Source: Streptomyces sp. ST2-7A
GTDB taxonomy: Bacteria > Actinomycetota > Actinomycetes > Streptomycetales > Streptomycetaceae
Assembly: GCF_021390475.1 (NCBI RefSeq)
Contig: NZ_JAJUWS010000029.1
Location: forward strand, 19,355-83,354
DNA: 64,000 nt
Direction: 5' to 3'
Position 1 is the stretch's first letter, and every line of letters starts with the position of its first letter. This document shows, piece by piece, positions 49,649 to 57,821 of this stretch. The position numbers and the translations under genes were made by a program. The notes beneath the pieces are model-generated. The model saw only the letters and a list, made by a program, of their open reading frames with translations, did not search any database and was not told the origin of the DNA.

Positions 49649-50386
49649 ATGACGGATGCCCTCACCCCCATGCCCGAGGAGTGGGAACGCGCCCTGGCCG
49701 TCGTGGCCCACCCCGACGACCTCGAGTACGGGGCCGCCGCGGCGATCGCCGAGTGGACCGCCGCGGGCAAGGACGTGCGCTACCTCCTGGTCACCCGGGG
49801 GGAGGCGGGTATCGACTCCCTCCCCCCGCAGGAGTGCGCTGCGGTCCGCACCGGCGAACAAATGGCGAGCGCGGCCCGGGTCGGCGTCACGGAGGTGGAG
49901 TTCCTCTCCCACCGGGACGGTGTGGTGGAGAACGGCCCGGCACTGCGCCGCGACCTCACCGCGGCGATCCGCCGCCACCGTCCGGAGCTCCTCATCACCA
50001 TCAACCACCACCCGGTGTGGGGAACCGAGCGGATGCTGAACACCCCCGACCACCGCGCGGTGGGATGGGCGGTGCTGGACGCCTCCGGGGACGCCGGCAA
50101 CCGGTGGATCTTCCCCGAACAGCTCGCCGGCGGTCTGCTCGAGCCCTGGGGCGGCGTGCGCTGGATCGCCGTGGCCGCCTCGCCGTTCGTGGACCGGGCC
50201 AAGGAGGTCGGGGAGGAGGCGCTGGAACGCGCGGTGGCCTCGTTGCGGGAGCACCACGCCTATCTGGTGGGATTGGGCGTCGAACCCGAGGAGTACGCCC
50301 GCGAGTTGATCACGGGCGGGGCGGAGGCCGCAGCCCCGCGTTTCGGCGGGCGGCGCTGCGTGCCCTTCGAACTGTTCCTCCGCTGA
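49649..50386 (+). CDS. PIG-L family deacetylase
   Basis: A 245-residue zinc-dependent N-deacetylase. The family motif AHPDDLEYG gives His21 and Asp24 as ligands, and the third ligand is His in NTPDHRAVG. The LVTRGEAGIDS segment is also typical. Actinobacterial relatives include MshB and Mca of mycothiol metabolism, and LmbE-like enzymes acting on GlcNAc conjugates; this copy is not decided. The start is fixed by the -10 box 7 bases upstream. Confidence 0.92.
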   Translation: MTDALTPMPEEWERALAVVAHPDDLEYGAAAAIAEWTAAGKDVRYLLVTRGEAGIDSLPPQECAAVRTGEQMASAARVGVTEVEFLSHRDGVVENGPALRRDLTAAIRRHRPELLITINHHPVWGTERMLNTPDHRAVGWAVLDASGDAGNRWIFPEQLAGGLLEPWGGVRWIAVAASPFVDRAKEVGEEALERAVASLREHHAYLVGLGVEPEEYARELITGGAEAAAPRFGGRRCVPFELFLR

Positions 50387-50430
50387 TCCCGCCGTCCCGC
50401 CTGCTCCGTCCCGCGCCCGATCCCCTCATG

Positions 50431-50470
50431 CGATCCCCCGTCCGGCGGATGCCCGTCGGACGGGGGATCG
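50431..50470. terminator. Bidirectional terminator between PIG-L and MFS genes
   Basis: A perfect 14-bp stem (50431-50444 with 50457-50470) lies between convergent genes. Confidence 0.75.
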
Positions 50471-50494
50471 GGCGTCCGGGCGCGCCCCGATGGT

Positions 50495-51937
50495 TCACCC
50501 GGTCCGGCGCGACGCCGTCCACAGCGCGAGGGCGGCCACGGGCAGCAGGAGCGCGGCCGCCACGGCGTTGAGCGTGCCGTATCCGGCGAGGAAGACGATC
50601 GGTCCGGCCACGGCCCCGCCGAGGGCGGCGCACCCGTTCATCGTGAGATCCGACAGGCCCTGGGCGGCCGGTCGCACCCCGACCGGCACCGATTCGGTCA
50701 CCAGGGTGGAACCCGCGACCAGGCCGGCGGACCAGCCCAGGCCCAGGACGAAGAGGGCGATCGCCGATTGGGCGTGCCGCCCCTCGGCGCTGCCGGCCAG
50801 GGCCGCGGCCACCGCCACCGTCCCCAGCGCGCCCCACAGCAGGGGGAGTGCGCCCAGTCGGTCCGCCAGGCGCCCCATCACCGGGGAGAAGGCGTACATC
50901 CCGGCGATGTGACCACTGATGACCAGACCGATCAGCTCGATCCCGGCCCCGTGGTGGGAGAGGTGGACGGGAGTCATCACCATGATGCTGATCATCGCCG
51001 TGTGCACGACGGCGACCCCCGCCAGCGCGGTCCGGGCGGTGGGGGAGGAGACCACCGCCTCCCAGCCCTCGCGCAGCGCCCGTTTCCGGTGAACGGCGGT
51101 CTTCGCCGGAAGGTCGCCGGGTGCGGCCGTCCCTCGATCCCCCCGGCCGGGGTGGGGAGGGGGCGGTTCGGCCCCGGTCTCCGCCCCGTCCCCCGCGGCG
51201 AGGGAGCGGGCGGTGAGCAGTGGGTCGGGGCGCAGCAGCAGATGGGTCGTGGCGGCGGCCAGGAGGAAGATGCCGCTCGCCCACAGGAAGGGGCCGGCGG
51301 TATCCGGTATCCGCCCGTCGAGGGCGCCGACCGCGCGACCGGCGGGGGCGGCCAGATTGGGGCCCAGGACGGCGCCCAGGGTGCCCGCCCACATCACGCT
51401 CGCGATGGCTCGCCCCCGTCGGTTGGCGGGGGCGAGGTCGGCGGCGGCGAAACGGGCCTGGAGGTTGGCGGAGGAGCCGGCGCCGAACAGCAACATGCCC
51501 ATCAGCAGGGGCACGAACCAGCCACCGGTCGCGGAGACCACCACGATCAGACCGCCGCCCGCGCCGATCAGGTAGCCGGAGGTGAGGCCGGGGCGACGAC
51601 CGTACCGCGTCATGAGGGCGGCGAGGGGCAGGGAGATCACGGCGGCGCCGGTGACCGACGCGGTCACCGCCAGCCCGGCGGCGCCGGCCGACCCGCTCAC
51701 CTCGGCCGCCAGGAGGGCGGCGAGCGCGACGCCGATGGCGACCCCGAAGCCGCCGAGGATCTGCCCGATCACCAGAACGGTGGTGGTGCGGCGCCGTAGG
51801 GCGGCCATCGGATCGGGGTTCGGGTCGGAGGAGCCCCCGACCTCCGGCGACATCCCGGGGGACCCGATGGCGGGGGACTCGGTGCCGACGGAATCACCGG
51901 CGGGCGAGTCGGACGGTTGTGCGGCGGAATCTGTCAC
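50495..51937 (-). CDS. MFS transporter
   Basis: A 480-residue major facilitator superfamily protein with twelve predicted helices. The loop-2 motif ALMTRYGRRPGLTSG is of the drug/sugar-exporter type, and a central hydrophilic loop of about 55 residues separates the halves. The first ~45 residues are a Ser/Pro/Asp/Gly-rich extension before MAALRRRTTTVLV. GTG 51937 is preferred because a CAGACT -10-like hexamer lies 6 bases before it; ATG at MAALRRR (51809) is the alternative. Substrate unknown. It is divergent from the M23 peptidase gene, and the shared region has a repeated regulatory element. Confidence 0.88.
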   Translation of the reverse strand: MTDSAAQPSDSPAGDSVGTESPAIGSPGMSPEVGGSSDPNPDPMAALRRRTTTVLVIGQILGGFGVAIGVALAALLAAEVSGSAGAAGLAVTASVTGAAVISLPLAALMTRYGRRPGLTSGYLIGAGGGLIVVVSATGGWFVPLLMGMLLFGAGSSANLQARFAAADLAPANRRGRAIASVMWAGTLGAVLGPNLAAPAGRAVGALDGRIPDTAGPFLWASGIFLLAAATTHLLLRPDPLLTARSLAAGDGAETGAEPPPPHPGRGDRGTAAPGDLPAKTAVHRKRALREGWEAVVSSPTARTALAGVAVVHTAMISIMVMTPVHLSHHGAGIELIGLVISGHIAGMYAFSPVMGRLADRLGALPLLWGALGTVAVAAALAGSAEGRHAQSAIALFVLGLGWSAGLVAGSTLVTESVPVGVRPAAQGLSDLTMNGCAALGGAVAGPIVFLAGYGTLNAVAAALLLPVAALALWTASRRTG

Positions 51938-52065
51938 GTCGGGAGTCTGCCGGCCCGGGTCGTGGTGCCGGGCCCTTGGTCCCGGTCGGAGGACGAAAAG
52001 GTCCCGCCCGGAAAAGCCCCGGAGCGGGATCCCGGTGACCTGCGCCACAGCCTTTTCGGTACCCC

Positions 52066-52079
52066 CTATGTCGGATAGT
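52066..52079 (-). promoter_or_regulatory. Element ACTATCCGACATAG, MFS side
   Basis: Minus-strand copy of the repeated 14-bp element, about 130 bases before the MFS start. Differs from the other copy at one central base. Confidence 0.5.
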
Positions 52080-52288
52080 AGGAAATTTCGATTCGCGGCC
52101 GGGACCTTGGTCCGTCCGATTCGGGATGTTGGTCCGCGAGGGGCGGGGCCGCCCTGCCCGGGAGTGCGGGGAGACCCATCCCGGGCTGTGGCTTCACGGT
52201 GGTGCGGAGGGTGCCCGGGCCCCCGGGTGGGCTGTTCGAGACGGCGGGGCGAAACGGACACAAAGGACGATTTACTCTTTGGTCCCCC

Positions 52289-52302
52289 ACTATCGGACAT
52301 AG
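52289..52302 (+). promoter_or_regulatory. Element ACTATCGGACATAG, M23 side
   Basis: Plus-strand copy of the element, about 150 bases before the M23 start. Same relative orientation to its gene as the MFS-side copy. Confidence 0.5.
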
Positions 52303-52369
52303 CACTTCAAGTGTATCGATCATTCTTGAAAAGCCGCGAGTTGGTGGTTACTACTTGTTTTCGACGCCA

Positions 52370-52424
52370 CCGGGAGCGAATCCCGGCGGACCCGAAACGG
52401 ACTTCCCGCCTCCACGAGGAGGCG
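52370..52424 (+). promoter_or_regulatory. Leader hairpins of the M23 peptidase mRNA
   Basis: CCGGGA-GCGAA-TCCCGG (52370-52386) and CGCCTCC-ACGA-GGAGGCG (52407-52424) are both perfect. They lie in the probable 5' leader, 28 bases or more before the ATG at 52453. They may stabilise the mRNA or be part of an unrecognised RNA switch; the known c-di-AMP riboswitch core was not found. Confidence 0.4.
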
Positions 52425-52452
52425 ACCCGCAACCCGAGAGGTAACCACCCGA

Positions 52453-53226
52453 ATGCCCAGCACCACCGCGATCCGCGCCCCGCGTCTCCGCACCCGCGCC
52501 GCCCTGCTGGCCGCCGGGGTCGGATTCTCCGCCGTCCTCGCCAGTGGCGGCGGTGTCGCGGCAGCGGCCGGCCCCACCGGCGGTGACCTGTTCGCCGCGG
52601 GCACCCCCGACACCCTGGCCCGCTACACCCTCGGCCTCGCGGAGGTCCACCAGAAGGCCGCGGAGGCCGAGGCCAAGGCGGCGGTGGAGGCGCAGAAGGC
52701 AGCCGAGGCGAAGGCCGCGGCGGAGGCGAAGAAGGCCGCGGAGGCGGCCGAGGCGAAGAAGGCCGCGGAGGCCGAGGCCAAGGCGGCGGAGGCGAAGAAG
52801 GCCGCCTCCTGGGTGGCCCCCATCTCCGGTGGTTACACCATCTCCGCCACCTACGGGAACAGTGGCAACCGCTGGGCCGCCGGTCACAGCGGTCAGGACT
52901 TCGCCGTGCCCACCGGCACCCCCGTGCTGGCCGTGCACGGCGGCACCGTGGTGAAGGCCGGGGGCAACGGCGCCGGTGACGGTCCCGCCTACGGAAACGC
53001 CGTCGTGATCAAGCACGACGACGGCAGTTACTCGCAGTACGCCCACCTGTCGCAGGTCCAGGTCTCGTCCGGCCAGCGGGTGGAGACCGGCTCGCAGATC
53101 GCACTTTCCGGCAACACCGGCAACAGCAGCGGCCCCCACCTGCACTTCGAGATCCGGACCACCCCGAACTACGGTTCCTCGGTCGACCCCTCCTCCTACC
53201 TGCGGGGCAAGGGCGTCAACCTCTGA
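52453..53226 (+). CDS. Secreted M23 family metallopeptidase
   Basis: A 257-residue exported peptidoglycan endopeptidase. A signal peptide of about 39 residues ends AAAAG. Residues ~62-118 are an almost pure Ala/Glu/Lys coiled-coil (repeats of KAAEA), which spaces the enzyme from the surface. The LytM/M23 domain (~120-250) has the zinc ligands His145 and Asp149 in GHSGQDF and His231 in GPHLHFE, and the catalytic His198 in YAHLS. GAGAGG lies about a dozen bases before the ATG. The structured leader and paired upstream elements suggest regulated expression, as for other cell-wall hydrolases. Confidence 0.94.
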   Translation: MPSTTAIRAPRLRTRAALLAAGVGFSAVLASGGGVAAAAGPTGGDLFAAGTPDTLARYTLGLAEVHQKAAEAEAKAAVEAQKAAEAKAAAEAKKAAEAAEAKKAAEAEAKAAEAKKAASWVAPISGGYTISATYGNSGNRWAAGHSGQDFAVPTGTPVLAVHGGTVVKAGGNGAGDGPAYGNAVVIKHDDGSYSQYAHLSQVQVSSGQRVETGSQIALSGNTGNSSGPHLHFEIRTTPNYGSSVDPSSYLRGKGVNL

Positions 53227-53245
53227 TCGGCGGTGACCGCCGATC
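53225..53245 (+). terminator. Terminator overlapping the M23 stop codon
   Basis: GATCGGCGG (53225-53233) and CCGCCGATC (53237-53245) form a perfect 9-bp stem with a 3-base loop; the left arm begins in the stop codon. Confidence 0.65.
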
Positions 53246-53345
53246 GGTGACCGCCGACCCGTGAGCAACCCGTCCGGGCGGCACCCGCCGGCGACACGCG
53301 CCCTTTCCGCGCTCCTGTGTCCCGCGCGCCCCGGGTGCCCACCAC

Positions 53346-53414
53346 CCCCGGAACCCCGCCGCCCCCGGTGTCCCGGCCCTCGTGGCCGGTCACCGGGGCG
53401 GCGGGGTTCCGGGG
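53346..53414 (-). terminator. Long terminator of the glycerophosphodiesterase gene
   Basis: The 24-bp arms (53346-53370 and 53391-53414) match with one unpaired C, and the interior can extend the stem with CCGGCC/GGCCGG. It lies 2 bases after the minus-strand stop at 53416. Confidence 0.85.
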
Positions 53415-53415
53415 A

Positions 53416-54498
53416 TCAGCGGCGTCGGCGGCCCGCCGCTGCTCGGCCCCCGTCGAGGACCCGCGTCCGGAGGGCGGGGTCGCCGGAGGCCGCCCCGTTC
53501 TCCTCCTCCGGGGCGGAGGGACCCCGGACAGCCCCGCGCAGCGCCTCCCGGATCTCGCCGGGACGGTTGCTGATGATGCCGTCCACCCCCATGCCGGCCA
53601 GCCGCACCGCGGTGGGGCCGTCGTCCACCGTCCAGGTGAAGACCTCCATCCGGCGCCCGTGCGGGCCGCGCAGCTTCCGGACATCGGCGACCCGGTCGAC
53701 GGTCAGGTCGGTGTGCCGGGAATTGATCTGGTGGGTGAAGGAGGCGTACCCGGCGAGGGCGTCCCGCCCCGGGGAACCCAGGAAGCCGGTCTTCACCTGA
53801 GGGGCCAGCCGATGAACGGTGCGTACCGAGGTCTCGTCGAAGCTCTGCAGGATCAGGGAGCCGTACAGGCGCAGCGGGCGGAGCCAGCCCTCCCGGGCCA
53901 GCTCCCGCAGGATCTCCCGCTCGATGCCCGGGTACCGCGCGGGCGCCTTGATCTCCAGCAACAGCCGCTGGCCGTTGCGGTCCAACCGCCGCAGCAGCTC
54001 CCGCAGGGTGGGGACGCGCTCCCCCGCGAACTTCGGCGAGAACCAGGAACCGGCGTCCAGTTGCCGCACCTCCGCCAGGTCCAGGTCCCCCACGTTCCAC
54101 GGGGCCCGATCGGGGAAGCGCTCGGCGGCGTCGGTGGTGCGCCGCAGGGTGGTGTCGTGGAGGAGAACCAGTTCCCCGTCCCGGGTGCGCTGGACATCCA
54201 CCTCCACCCAGGTCACACCCTGCTCGGCGGCGGCGTCCACCGCCGCCAGGGTGTTCTCCGGCGCGTGACCCGAGGCACCCCGATGGGCGATCACCAACGG
54301 CGCGCCGACGGCGGCCCGCGGCAACGGGGCGGCCGCGGCGGTCGCCGAACCCGGGCCCGCTCCGAACCACGGCCCGACGGGGATCAGCAGCGCGAGGCCC
54401 AGGGCGATCAGCCCCGCGCCGAGACGGTCTCGGGGGCGCCGGCGCGCCCCCGAGGGGGGAGCGGTCCGGTCGTGTCCGGCGGGGCGGTGCGACGTCAC
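53416..54498 (-). CDS. Glycerophosphodiester phosphodiesterase (GDPD)
   Basis: A 360-residue enzyme that releases glycerol-3-phosphate from glycerophosphodiesters. It has a basic N-terminus and a hydrophobic helix (about residues 27-47), acting as a signal anchor or signal peptide, so it should work outside the membrane. The catalytic barrel starts at LVIAHRGASGHAPENT (His72, Glu81), continues with WVEVDVQRT (Glu99, Asp101) and LLHDTTLRRTT (His114); MEVFTWTVDD and DGIISNRPGEI near the end complete the family pattern. GAGGAGG is 5 bases before the GTG start. Confidence 0.94.
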   Translation of the reverse strand: MTSHRPAGHDRTAPPSGARRRPRDRLGAGLIALGLALLIPVGPWFGAGPGSATAAAAPLPRAAVGAPLVIAHRGASGHAPENTLAAVDAAAEQGVTWVEVDVQRTRDGELVLLHDTTLRRTTDAAERFPDRAPWNVGDLDLAEVRQLDAGSWFSPKFAGERVPTLRELLRRLDRNGQRLLLEIKAPARYPGIEREILRELAREGWLRPLRLYGSLILQSFDETSVRTVHRLAPQVKTGFLGSPGRDALAGYASFTHQINSRHTDLTVDRVADVRKLRGPHGRRMEVFTWTVDDGPTAVRLAGMGVDGIISNRPGEIREALRGAVRGPSAPEEENGAASGDPALRTRVLDGGRAAAGRRRR

Positions 54499-54869
54499 GA
54501 GGCCTCCTCGCGTGGGGGACGGGCGGGGCCGGGGCGAACAGCCGGTCGGGCCGGTCGGTTGGGCCGAAGGGGTGGAGGGGAGACGGGGGAGGTGGAGTCG
54601 GGCGGGTGCCCGGGGACGCCTACCCGGATCCCGGGTTTCATTTCCCCGCCGGGGAGGCCGTGCGGTCCCCGGCGCGTGGCCGTTCCGGGAACGGCGGGTG
54701 ACGAACCGGGACGACCCGCGGTGATTCGAGGGTTACAGACTGACACGCCCCCCGCTCGTGCGCCGGGAGCGCGCCCGGCCGAGTCCCCCGACCCGGTCGG
54801 GGCCGGTGCCGCCGGCCGCGAGGAGACGGGATGGGCCGGTTGTCGGTGCCGGGTCGTACCGTGGAGGTC
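54499..54869. other. Region between GDPD gene and uvrB
   Basis: 371 bases without a gene. Its right end has the perfect DNA-damage promoter of uvrB. Elsewhere I see only GC-rich inverted repeats such as CCGTTCC/GGAACGG near 54688; no other assignable signal. Confidence 0.5.
54840..54862 (+). promoter_or_regulatory. uvrB: RecA-independent DNA-damage (PafBC) promoter of uvrB
   Basis: TTGTCGGTG (54840-54848), 8 bases, TACCGT (54857-54862) matches the published actinobacterial consensus TTGTCRGTG-N8-TANNNT at every defined base. Seven bases further is the ATG at 54870, so the message is probably leaderless although GGAGG overlaps the spacer. Confidence 0.85.
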
Positions 54870-57011
54870 ATGCGGCCCGTCTCCCACATCGAACGCACCG
54901 TGGCGCCCTTCGAGGTCGTCAGCCCCTACTCCCCGAACGGCGACCAACCCGCCGCCATCGACGATCTGGCGCGCCGGGTCGGGGGAGGGGAGAGGGATGT
55001 CGTGCTGCTCGGCGCGACCGGCACCGGCAAGTCCGCCACCACCGCCTGGACGATCGAGCGGCTGCAGCGTCCCACCCTGGTCATGGCGCCGAACAAGACC
55101 CTCGCCGCCCAGCTGGCCAACGAGTTCCGCGAGCTGCTGCCGAACAACGCGGTCGAGTACTTCGTCTCGTACTACGACTACTACCAGCCGGAGGCGTACG
55201 TCCCGCAGACCGACACCTACATCGAGAAGGACTCCTCGATCAACGAGGAGGTGGAGCGCCTGCGCCACAGCGCGACGAACTCCCTGATCACCCGCCGCGA
55301 CGTGGTGGTCGTCGCCTCCGTCTCCTGCATCTACGGTCTGGGCACCCCACAGGAGTACGTGGACCGCATGGTGCGGCTGAAGGTGGGCGAGGAGGTCGAC
55401 CGCGACGCGCTGCTGCGCCGTTTCGTCGACATCCAGTACACCCGCAACGACGTCTCCTTCACCCGGGGTACCTTCCGGGTGCGCGGGGACACCATCGAGA
55501 TCTTCCCGGTCTACGAGGAGCTGGCCGTCCGCATCGAGATGTTCGGCGACGAGATCGAGGCCCTCTCCACCCTCCACCCGCTGACCGGCGAGGTGATCTC
55601 CTCCGACGAGTATCTGTACGTCTTCCCCGCCTCCCACTACGTCGCCGGTCCGGAACGGATGGAGAAGGCCATCGCCGGCATCGAGGCCGAGCTGGAGGGC
55701 CGGCTGGCCGAGCTGGAGCGCGGCGGCAAACTCCTGGAGGCCCAGCGGCTGCGGATGCGCACCACCTACGACATCGAGATGATGCGGCAGATCGGCACCT
55801 GCTCCGGCATCGAGAACTACTCGCTGCACATCGACGGCCGGCCCACCGGATCGGCCCCGCACACCCTCCTGGACTACTTCCCGGAGGACTTCCTGCTGGT
55901 CATCGACGAATCGCACGTCACCGTGCCGCAGATCGGCGCGATGTACGAGGGCGACGCCTCCCGCAAGCGCACCCTGGTCGACCACGGCTTCCGGCTGCCC
56001 TCCGCCATGGACAACCGCCCCTTGAAGTGGGAGGAGTTCCTGGACCGCGTCGGCCAGACCGTCTACCTCTCGGCCACCCCCGGTTCCTACGAGCTCTCCC
56101 GCTCCGACGGCGTCGTGGAGCAGATCATCCGCCCCACCGGGCTGATCGACCCGGAGGTGGTCGTCAAGTCCACCGAGGGGCAGATCGACGATCTGGTGCA
56201 CGAGATCCGCACCCGCACCGAGCGGGACGAGAGGGTCCTGGTCACCACCCTCACCAAGAAGATGGCCGAGGACCTGACCGACTACTTCACCGAACTCGGC
56301 ATCGCGGTGCGGTACCTGCACAGCGATGTGGACACCCTGCGTCGGGTGGAGTTGCTGCGCGAGCTGCGGGCGGGCGAGTACGACGTGCTGGTGGGCATCA
56401 ACCTCCTGCGGGAGGGGTTGGACCTGCCCGAGGTCTCCCTGGTCTCCATCCTGGACGCGGACAAGGAGGGCTTCCTGCGCTCGGGCACCTCCCTCATCCA
56501 GACCATCGGTCGCGCGGCGCGCAACGTCTCCGGTCAGGTCCACATGTACGCCGACCGGATCACCCCCGCCATGGAGCGGGCCATCGAGGAGACCAACCGC
56601 CGTCGGGCCAAGCAGATCGCCTACAACGAGGCCAACGGCATCGACCCGCAGCCGCTGCGCAAGAAGATCGGCGACATCGTCTCCGCGATCGCCCGCGAGG
56701 AGGTCGACACCCGGGACCTGCTGGAGACCGGCTACCGCAGCCGGGGCGGTGGCCGGGGAGGGGAGCGGGCGCGGGATCGGGCGCCCGCCCCCGCGCGCGA
56801 GACCGCGCCGGGAGCCGCCTACTCCGCGGAGCGCGCGGGCTCCCTCACCGACCGTCCCGCCGCCGAACTGGCCCGCACCATCGAGGACCTGACGGAGCGG
56901 ATGCGATCGGCCGCCGCCGAGTTGCAGTTCGAGATCGCGGCCCGGTTGCGCGACGAGGTCTCCGAGTTGAAGAAGGAGCTCCGCCAGATGCGCGAAGCGG
57001 GTCTGAAGTAG
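54870..57011 (+). CDS. uvrB: Excinuclease ABC subunit B
   Basis: A 713-residue UvrB, the damage-verification helicase of nucleotide excision repair. Walker A is GATGTGKSATT (about residues 50-60). The beta-hairpin region EYFVSYYDYYQPEAYVPQ follows, then motif II in LLVIDESHV, and the helicase motifs NLLREGLDLPEV and QTIGRAARN. The C-terminal UVR domain is ELQFEIAARLRDEVSELKKEL; a Gly/Arg/Pro-rich insert of about 45 residues precedes it. ATG 54870 gives the conserved MRPVSHIERT start and is fixed by the promoter; a GTG-type extension upstream is not used. uvrA is 3 kb downstream on the other strand. Confidence 0.97.
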   Translation: MRPVSHIERTVAPFEVVSPYSPNGDQPAAIDDLARRVGGGERDVVLLGATGTGKSATTAWTIERLQRPTLVMAPNKTLAAQLANEFRELLPNNAVEYFVSYYDYYQPEAYVPQTDTYIEKDSSINEEVERLRHSATNSLITRRDVVVVASVSCIYGLGTPQEYVDRMVRLKVGEEVDRDALLRRFVDIQYTRNDVSFTRGTFRVRGDTIEIFPVYEELAVRIEMFGDEIEALSTLHPLTGEVISSDEYLYVFPASHYVAGPERMEKAIAGIEAELEGRLAELERGGKLLEAQRLRMRTTYDIEMMRQIGTCSGIENYSLHIDGRPTGSAPHTLLDYFPEDFLLVIDESHVTVPQIGAMYEGDASRKRTLVDHGFRLPSAMDNRPLKWEEFLDRVGQTVYLSATPGSYELSRSDGVVEQIIRPTGLIDPEVVVKSTEGQIDDLVHEIRTRTERDERVLVTTLTKKMAEDLTDYFTELGIAVRYLHSDVDTLRRVELLRELRAGEYDVLVGINLLREGLDLPEVSLVSILDADKEGFLRSGTSLIQTIGRAARNVSGQVHMYADRITPAMERAIEETNRRRAKQIAYNEANGIDPQPLRKKIGDIVSAIAREEVDTRDLLETGYRSRGGGRGGERARDRAPAPARETAPGAAYSAERAGSLTDRPAAELARTIEDLTERMRSAAAELQFEIAARLRDEVSELKKELRQMREAGLK

Positions 57012-57106
57012 GGAAACGCTCTCCAGTAGGGTGAGGCAAAAGGGCCGATGGGCCCGGTGGATCCGCCGCGTGGGCGCGCGGCCACCCGGCGGAAGGGGAG
57101 CGCGAC

Positions 57107-57685
57107 ATGGCCGTCAATCTCACCAAGGGGCAGGCGATCAGCCTGGAGAAGTCCGGAGGCGGGCTGACCCGGGTACGCATGGGACTGGGATGGAAGGCGA
57201 TCCAGCGCAAGGGACTGGGCAAGCTCTTCGGCACCAAGGAGATCGACCTCGACGCCTCCGCGATGCTCTTCGCCGGCGGGGAGTTGGTGGACGAGGTCTC
57301 CTTCCGCAAGCTTGCCAGCAGTTGCGGCTCGGTACGCCACGGCGGGGACAACCTCACCGGCGGCTCCGGTGCCGGCGGGGACGACGAGGCCATTTGGGTC
57401 GACCTCACCGCGGTTCCGCCGCAGGTCGATCAGATCGTCTTCACCGTCAACTCCTACACCGGCCAGACCTTCGCCGAGGTGGAGGCCGCCTTCTGCCGGC
57501 TGGTGGACGAGTCGTCCGGTGAGGAGATGGCCCGTTACACCCTCACCGGCGGTGGCCCCTTCACCGGGCAGGTCATGGCCAAGGTGCAGCGGGTGGGGAG
57601 CGGATGGTCGATGACGGCCATCGGCGCCCCCGCCAACGGCCGGGTCTCCGGTCAGCTGCTGCCCGCCATCACCCCGCACCTGTGA
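57107..57685 (+). CDS. TerD family protein
   Basis: A 192-residue single-domain TerD/CABP-type protein. The opening VNLTKGQAISLEKSG and the internal VDLTAVPPQVDQIVFTVNSYTGQTF are family hallmarks; acidic loops (DLDASAM and GGDDEAIW) match the calcium-binding sites of TerD. Relatives belong to tellurite resistance and general stress systems; other ter genes are not present nearby, and single copies are common in Streptomyces. A GGAAGGGGAG ribosome-binding site precedes the ATG. Confidence 0.93.
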   Translation: MAVNLTKGQAISLEKSGGGLTRVRMGLGWKAIQRKGLGKLFGTKEIDLDASAMLFAGGELVDEVSFRKLASSCGSVRHGGDNLTGGSGAGGDDEAIWVDLTAVPPQVDQIVFTVNSYTGQTFAEVEAAFCRLVDESSGEEMARYTLTGGGPFTGQVMAKVQRVGSGWSMTAIGAPANGRVSGQLLPAITPHL

Positions 57686-57689
57686 GACC

Positions 57690-57723
57690 GGCGTTCCCCG
57701 GCCGTCACCGGCCGGGGAACGCC
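57690..57723. terminator. Bidirectional terminator between terD-like and glycosidase genes
   Basis: A perfect 15-bp stem (57690-57704 with 57709-57723) has a 4-base loop, 5 bases after the stop of the TerD gene. Confidence 0.85.
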
Positions 57724-57821
57724 GCCGGGGAGCGGTGAACCGTCCCGGCGGGCGACATCGACGCGGCGGTCGGGCACCCGGCGGTGTCCGGCCGCCGCTC
57801 TCCGTCTCCGCTCGCGGGTGG

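Larger units (their letters stand above)
51938..52452. other. Divergent regulatory region between MFS and M23 genes
   Basis: 515 bases without a gene. Two near-identical 14-bp elements, each reading ACTATCSGACATAG toward its own gene, are at 52066-52079 (minus) and 52289-52302 (plus). A dyad GGACC-TT-GGTCC lies near 52103. To the right are TTCAAG/CTTGAA arms (52306-52330), a promoter candidate TTGAAA-17-TACTAC (52326-52354), and two perfect hairpins in the leader at 52370-52386 and 52407-52424. Confidence 0.5.

Noticed and set aside
57107..57685. Tellurite resistance operon
   Set aside because: A single TerD-family gene is present with no TerB, TerC or TerZ neighbours.
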